A DNA stretch of 64,000 bases from Streptomyces sp. NBS 14/10 (GTDB taxonomy: Bacteria > Actinomycetota > Actinomycetes > Streptomycetales > Streptomycetaceae). Shown piece after piece: positions 60,552 to 64,000 of this stretch (positions within the stretch are counted from its first letter, which is position 1; each line of letters starts with the position of its first letter). The DNA is taken from the NCBI RefSeq assembly GCF_002224125.1, contig NZ_NCSM01000019.1, forward strand, positions 62,001 through 126,000. Reading direction: 5' to 3'. The notes beneath the pieces are model-generated. The model was not told where the DNA came from. It searched no databases and saw only the letters and a list, made by a program, of their open reading frames with translations. A program made the position numbers and the translations under genes.

Positions 60552-61427
60552 GTGAAGCATGCCGAACTCGCCGCGTTCCTCAAATCCAGGCGCGACCGGA
60601 TCCGCCCGTCCGACGTCGGCCTGCCCGCCGGACCCCGGCGCCGGGTGCCGGGCCTGCGGCGCGAGGAGGTCGCCCAGCTGGCCGGGCTGTCCGCGGACTA
60701 CTACACCGAGCTGGAGCGCGGGCGCGGCGCGCAGCCCTCGGCCCAGGTGCTGGCCGCGCTCGCCCGGGCGCTACGGCTGGACGGCGACGAGCGCGACCAT
60801 CTGTTCCACCTCGCCGACCGGCCGGTCCCGCCCGCGACACACGGCCCGAACGCGCACGTCCAGCCCGGTCTGCTCGGTCTGCTTGACCGGCTCGCCACCA
60901 CCCCCGCCCAGGTGATCACCGATCTGCACCAGACCCTCGTGCAGAACCCCCTGGCCGCCGCGCTCATCGGCCGGCCCCCGGCGGTGCGCGGCCCCGCGAC
61001 AAGCCTCGTCTATCGCTGGTTCACCGACCCCGAGACCCGTACGCTCTACCCGCCCGAGGACCACCCCCGCCACTCCCGGGTCTTCGTCGCCGACCTCCAG
61101 GCGGTCGCCGCCCGGCGCGGCAGCGACACCGAGGTGGCCCAGCTGGTGACCTCGCTGCGCCGGCGCAGCGAGGAGTTCGCCGCCCTCTGGGACACGCATG
61201 ACGTCGCCCTGCGGCGGGCCGACCACAAGCGCATCGTCCACCCCGCGCTCGGCCTCATCGAGCTGGACTGCCACAGCCTGTTCAGCGAGGACGGACGCCA
61301 GCGCCTGCTGTGGTTCAGCGCCCAGCCCGGCACCGAGGGCGCGGCCCAGCTGGAACTGCTCTCCGTCATCGGCACGCAGGAGATGACGACCACGGCGGCC
61401 GGCGCGGACGGACTCGAGCAGCCGTAG
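60552..61427 (+). CDS. XRE-type regulator with MmyB-like ligand domain
   Basis: 291 aa from GTG 60552. Helix-turn-helix near residues 34-58 (R-R-E-E-V-A-Q-L-A-G-L-S-A-D-Y-Y-T-E-L-E-R-G). The C-terminal part (about 90-275) is the MmyB-like ligand-binding domain: Q-N-P-L-A-A-A-L, a W-F-T-D-P-E-T-R-x-L-Y motif and H-P-A-L-G-L-I-E-L-D. Actinobacterial members are usually encoded next to a divergent SDR and regulate it. Here the SDR/tautomerase operon is divergent and a shared palindrome lies between them. Confidence 0.92.
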   Translation: MKHAELAAFLKSRRDRIRPSDVGLPAGPRRRVPGLRREEVAQLAGLSADYYTELERGRGAQPSAQVLAALARALRLDGDERDHLFHLADRPVPPATHGPNAHVQPGLLGLLDRLATTPAQVITDLHQTLVQNPLAAALIGRPPAVRGPATSLVYRWFTDPETRTLYPPEDHPRHSRVFVADLQAVAARRGSDTEVAQLVTSLRRRSEEFAALWDTHDVALRRADHKRIVHPALGLIELDCHSLFSEDGRQRLLWFSAQPGTEGAAQLELLSVIGTQEMTTTAAGADGLEQP

Positions 61428-61523
61428 TCCTGACCCCCGGCCGCCGTTATCGCGTGTCGCTCGCCGCTCATCCCGCTTTGGGTGTGTTGACAGTAGACAT
61501 CCGATGAATTGAGTCTTGTGTCC

Positions 61524-63923
61524 ATGGACCGCAGACATTTCTTCGCCCTGTCCACAGCGACCGCGGCCGGTGCGGCCGGTCTCCCGCCCGGCGGTGCCCA
61601 CGCCGCCGAGCAGACCGGCGCCACTCCCCCAGCTACCGCTGGGGAGCTCGCCCTCTGGTATCCACGGCCCGCTTCCGAGTGGCTGGAGGCGCTGCCCATC
61701 GGCAACGGACGGCTCGGCGCCATGGTGTTCGGCGGCACCGACACCGAAAGGCTCCAGCTCAACGAGGACACGGTATGGGCCGGTGGCCCGTACGACCCGG
61801 CCAATCCTCAGGGGCTGAGCAACCTTCCCGAGATCCGCAGAAGGGTCTTCGCCGGTGAATGGGCCGACGCCCAGGCCCTGATCGACAGCACGTTCATGGG
61901 CAACCCCCTCTCCGAGCTGCCCTATCAGACGGTCGGCGATCTGCGGCTGACCTTCTCCTCCCAGGGCGAGGTCAGCGGCTACCGCCGTGAGCTCGACATC
62001 GACTCCGCCATCACCTCGGTCCGCTACACACAAGGCGGCGTCACCTACCGTCGCGAGGTCATCGCCAGCCATCCCGACCAGGTCATCGCCTTACGCCTGA
62101 CCGCGGACACTCCCGGCTCCATCTCCTTCACCGCCGCCTTCGACAGCCCTCAGAGCGTGACCGGCTCCTCGCCGGACCGGATCACGGTCGCGATCGACGG
62201 CACGGGGCAGACCCGGAGCGGTATCACCGGTCAGGTACGGTTCCGGGCGCTGGCCCGCGCCAGCGCGGAGGGGGGCACGGTCGGCAGCGAGGGCGGAAAG
62301 CTCACGGTGGCCGGTGCCGACTCCGTCACCCTGCTGGTGTCCATCGGGACCAGCTATACGGACTTCGGCAACCCGACCGGCGACCACACCGCCCGCGCCG
62401 CCGCCCCGCTCAACGCCGCCTCCGACGTGCTGTTCACGACGCTGCGCAAGCGCCACATCGACGACTACCGGCGGCTGTTCCGCCGGGTGACACTCGATCT
62501 GGGGTGGACCGATGCGGCGAAGCTGCCCACCGATGAGCGGGTGAAGAACTTCTCCTCCGCCTTCGATCCGCAACTGATCTCCCTGCACTACCAGTTCGGG
62601 CGCTATCTGCTGATCTCCTGCTCGCGGCCGGGCACCCAGCCGGCCACCCTTCAGGGCATCTGGAACGATCTGCTCAGCCCGCCCTGGTCATGCCGGTACA
62701 CCATCAACATCAACACGGAGATGAACTACTGGCCGGCCCCCGTCACCAACCTTCCGGAGTGCTGGGAGCCGGTTTTCGACATGCTCGCCGACCTGTCGGT
62801 CTCCGGCGCGAGGACCGCCCGGACGCAGTACGGGGCACGCGGCTGGGTCGCCCACCACAACGTCGACGGCTGGCGTGGCACCGCCCCCTGCGACCAGGCC
62901 TTCTACGGCACCTGGCCCACCGGAGGGGCCTGGCTGACGACCGGTATCTGGGACCACTATCTGTTCACGGGCGACAAGGAAGCGCTACGCAAGCGCTACC
63001 CGGTGCTCAGGGGCGCGGTGTTGTTCTTCCTGGACACCCTGGTCACCGATCCGTCCAGCGGCCACCTCGTCACCTGCCCGTCGATGTCCCCCGAACACGC
63101 CCACCACCCGGATGCGTCCGTCTGCGCGGGGCCGACGATGGACAACCAGATTCTGCGTGATCTGTTCGACGGCTTCGTCAACGCCTCCGAACTGCTCGGC
63201 GAGGACACGGACATGCGGGCCGAGGCGAAGACCGTGCGCGGGAAGTTGCCGCCCATGAAGATCGGTGCCCAGGGCCAGCTGCAGGAGTGGCAGGAGGACT
63301 GGGACGCCATCGCCCCGGAGCAGAACCACCGCCACATCTCGCATCTGTACGGTCTGCATCCCAGCAACCAGATCACCAAACGCGGGACGCCCGAGCTGTT
63401 CGCGGCGGCCCGTAGGACCATGGAGCTGCGCGGCGACGCGGGAACCGGCTGGTCACTCGCCTGGAAAATCAACTTCTGGGCGCGTCTCCTCGAAGGCGAC
63501 CGCTCCTTCAAACTGCTGGGCGACCTGCTCACACCCGAGCGCACCGCCCCCAACCTCTTCGATCTGCACCCCCCGTTCCAGATCGACGGCAACTTCGGCG
63601 CCACGTCGGGGATCACGGAGTGGCTGCTGCAGTCCCACGCCGGTGAACTCCACCTCCTGCCCGCCCTGCCTCCCTCGCTCCCCGACGGGCGAATTCACGG
63701 GCTCATGGCCCGCGGTGGCTTCGAGGTGGATCTCACCTGGAGCGACGCCACCCTGGCCGACGGCCGGCTGCACTCCCGTATCGGCATCCGCGCCGTGGTC
63801 CGGGCGACGACCCGCCTGAAGGTCACCGCGCAGGGGAAGCCCGTACAGACGGACCACCCCGAGCCGGACCTCACCTCGTTCGACACCGAGCCCGGCGTGA
63901 CGTACCGCCTCACCCCCGCCTGA
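61524..63923 (+). CDS. Secreted GH95 family glycoside hydrolase (alpha-L-fucosidase type)
   Basis: 799 aa from ATG 61524, chosen because it begins M-D-R-R-H-F-F-A-L-S, a Tat-like signal; no ribosome binding site decides between this and GTG 61518 or TTG 61509. TTGACA (61487-61492) may be the promoter -35. After the signal the GH95 domain plan is seen: N-terminal beta-sandwich (W-Y-P-R-P-A-S-E-W, L-P-I-G-N-G-R-L-G-A-M), then the (alpha/alpha)6 barrel (Q-G-I-W-N-D, N-I-N-T-E-M-N-Y-W-P-A, G-G-A-W), L-Q-E-W-Q-E-D-W-D, H-I-S-H-L-Y-G-L-H-P and D-G-N-F-G-A. Substrates include fucosylated or L-galactosyl plant wall glycans. It is followed by an AraC-type regulator on the opposite strand. Confidence 0.92.
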   Translation: MDRRHFFALSTATAAGAAGLPPGGAHAAEQTGATPPATAGELALWYPRPASEWLEALPIGNGRLGAMVFGGTDTERLQLNEDTVWAGGPYDPANPQGLSNLPEIRRRVFAGEWADAQALIDSTFMGNPLSELPYQTVGDLRLTFSSQGEVSGYRRELDIDSAITSVRYTQGGVTYRREVIASHPDQVIALRLTADTPGSISFTAAFDSPQSVTGSSPDRITVAIDGTGQTRSGITGQVRFRALARASAEGGTVGSEGGKLTVAGADSVTLLVSIGTSYTDFGNPTGDHTARAAAPLNAASDVLFTTLRKRHIDDYRRLFRRVTLDLGWTDAAKLPTDERVKNFSSAFDPQLISLHYQFGRYLLISCSRPGTQPATLQGIWNDLLSPPWSCRYTININTEMNYWPAPVTNLPECWEPVFDMLADLSVSGARTARTQYGARGWVAHHNVDGWRGTAPCDQAFYGTWPTGGAWLTTGIWDHYLFTGDKEALRKRYPVLRGAVLFFLDTLVTDPSSGHLVTCPSMSPEHAHHPDASVCAGPTMDNQILRDLFDGFVNASELLGEDTDMRAEAKTVRGKLPPMKIGAQGQLQEWQEDWDAIAPEQNHRHISHLYGLHPSNQITKRGTPELFAAARRTMELRGDAGTGWSLAWKINFWARLLEGDRSFKLLGDLLTPERTAPNLFDLHPPFQIDGNFGATSGITEWLLQSHAGELHLLPALPPSLPDGRIHGLMARGGFEVDLTWSDATLADGRLHSRIGIRAVVRATTRLKVTAQGKPVQTDHPEPDLTSFDTEPGVTYRLTPA

Positions 63924-63940
63924 CGGCCCGGCCGGCCGGG

Positions 63941-64000
63941 CTAGCCGACCCCCAGCGCACGGTGGAAGGTGCCCGGAGTCAGGCCGTAGGCGCGGTGGAA
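63941..64000 (-). CDS. AraC-family regulator, C-terminal fragment (5' end outside window)
   Basis: The minus strand is open from the edge to TAG at 63941-63943, reading F-H-R-A-Y-G-L-T-P-G-T-F-H-R-A-L-G-V-G. Y-G-L-T-P-G is the hallmark end of the AraC DNA-binding domain. It converges with the GH95 gene and may regulate it. Only 19 codons are visible. Confidence 0.8.
   Translation of the reverse strand, partial: FHRAYGLTPGTFHRALGVG

Overview
The window is high-GC actinomycete chromosome, almost certainly Streptomyces or a close relative. The grounds are GTG and TTG starts, SARP/AfsR-type regulators, Tat and lipobox exporters, CBM2 and GH5 secreted enzymes, ECF sigma/ZAS pairs, a perfect CebR operator, and uptake genes lacking their own ATPase. 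The first gene (FtsK/SpoIIIE-like ATPase) and the last (AraC-type regulator, minus strand) are cut by the window edges.

0-7 kb: tail of an FtsK-like ATPase. A three-gene minus-strand operon follows (Y-x-F-x-x-D lipoprotein, WXG100-like small protein, unknown protein). A two-domain CHRD protein is divergent from it. Next come a DUF1996 protein, a SigL-like ECF sigma factor with its ZAS anti-sigma factor, and an NmrA-like reductase. The same promoter pattern, TGAACC-N16-CGTG, lies before the sigma gene and on both strands of the lipoprotein/CHRD intergenic region, so a small sigma-factor regulon can be read from the sequence.

7-24 kb: a broken uvrA remnant, an 891-aa membrane protein with an extracellular periplasmic-binding-protein fold, argG behind an ARG-box-like element, a MacB/FtsX-type ABC exporter divergent from a LuxR-type two-component pair, an unknown membrane protein, two tandem SARP-NB-ARC regulators and an AraC-type regulator.

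24-34 kb: a minus-strand operon (amidohydrolase, isochorismatase-like hydrolase, DoxX, DUF1275) divergent from two alpha/beta hydrolases, then LtrA, an MFS transporter, a LysR regulator and a GNAT protein.

34-40 kb: a compact class II lanthipeptide locus: SARP regulator, an unlisted 56-aa precursor gene (37990-38160) and lanM, all on the minus strand. The predicted core is very short and ends in Cys-Cys-Gly. No LanT or dedicated protease gene is visible.

40-52 kb: a VC0807-family membrane protein, then a plant-polysaccharide region: secreted beta-helix protein, LplB/LplC-type permeases, a lipoprotein binding protein, a LacI regulator, a DUF2264 protein and a secreted GH5_8-type beta-mannanase with FN3 and CBM2, preceded by a CebR box. 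LacI-type palindromes overlap the promoter of the sugar operon.

52-64 kb: a truncated TPR gene, a GTPase-associated-protein-1-like gene, a Tat-exported TolB-propeller/amidohydrolase fusion, a haloalkane-dehalogenase-like hydrolase, a tautomerase, an SDR divergent from an XRE/MmyB-type regulator with a palindromic operator between them, and a secreted GH95 alpha-fucosidase-family enzyme.

All functional calls come from reading the sequence and recalled family features; no database search was run.
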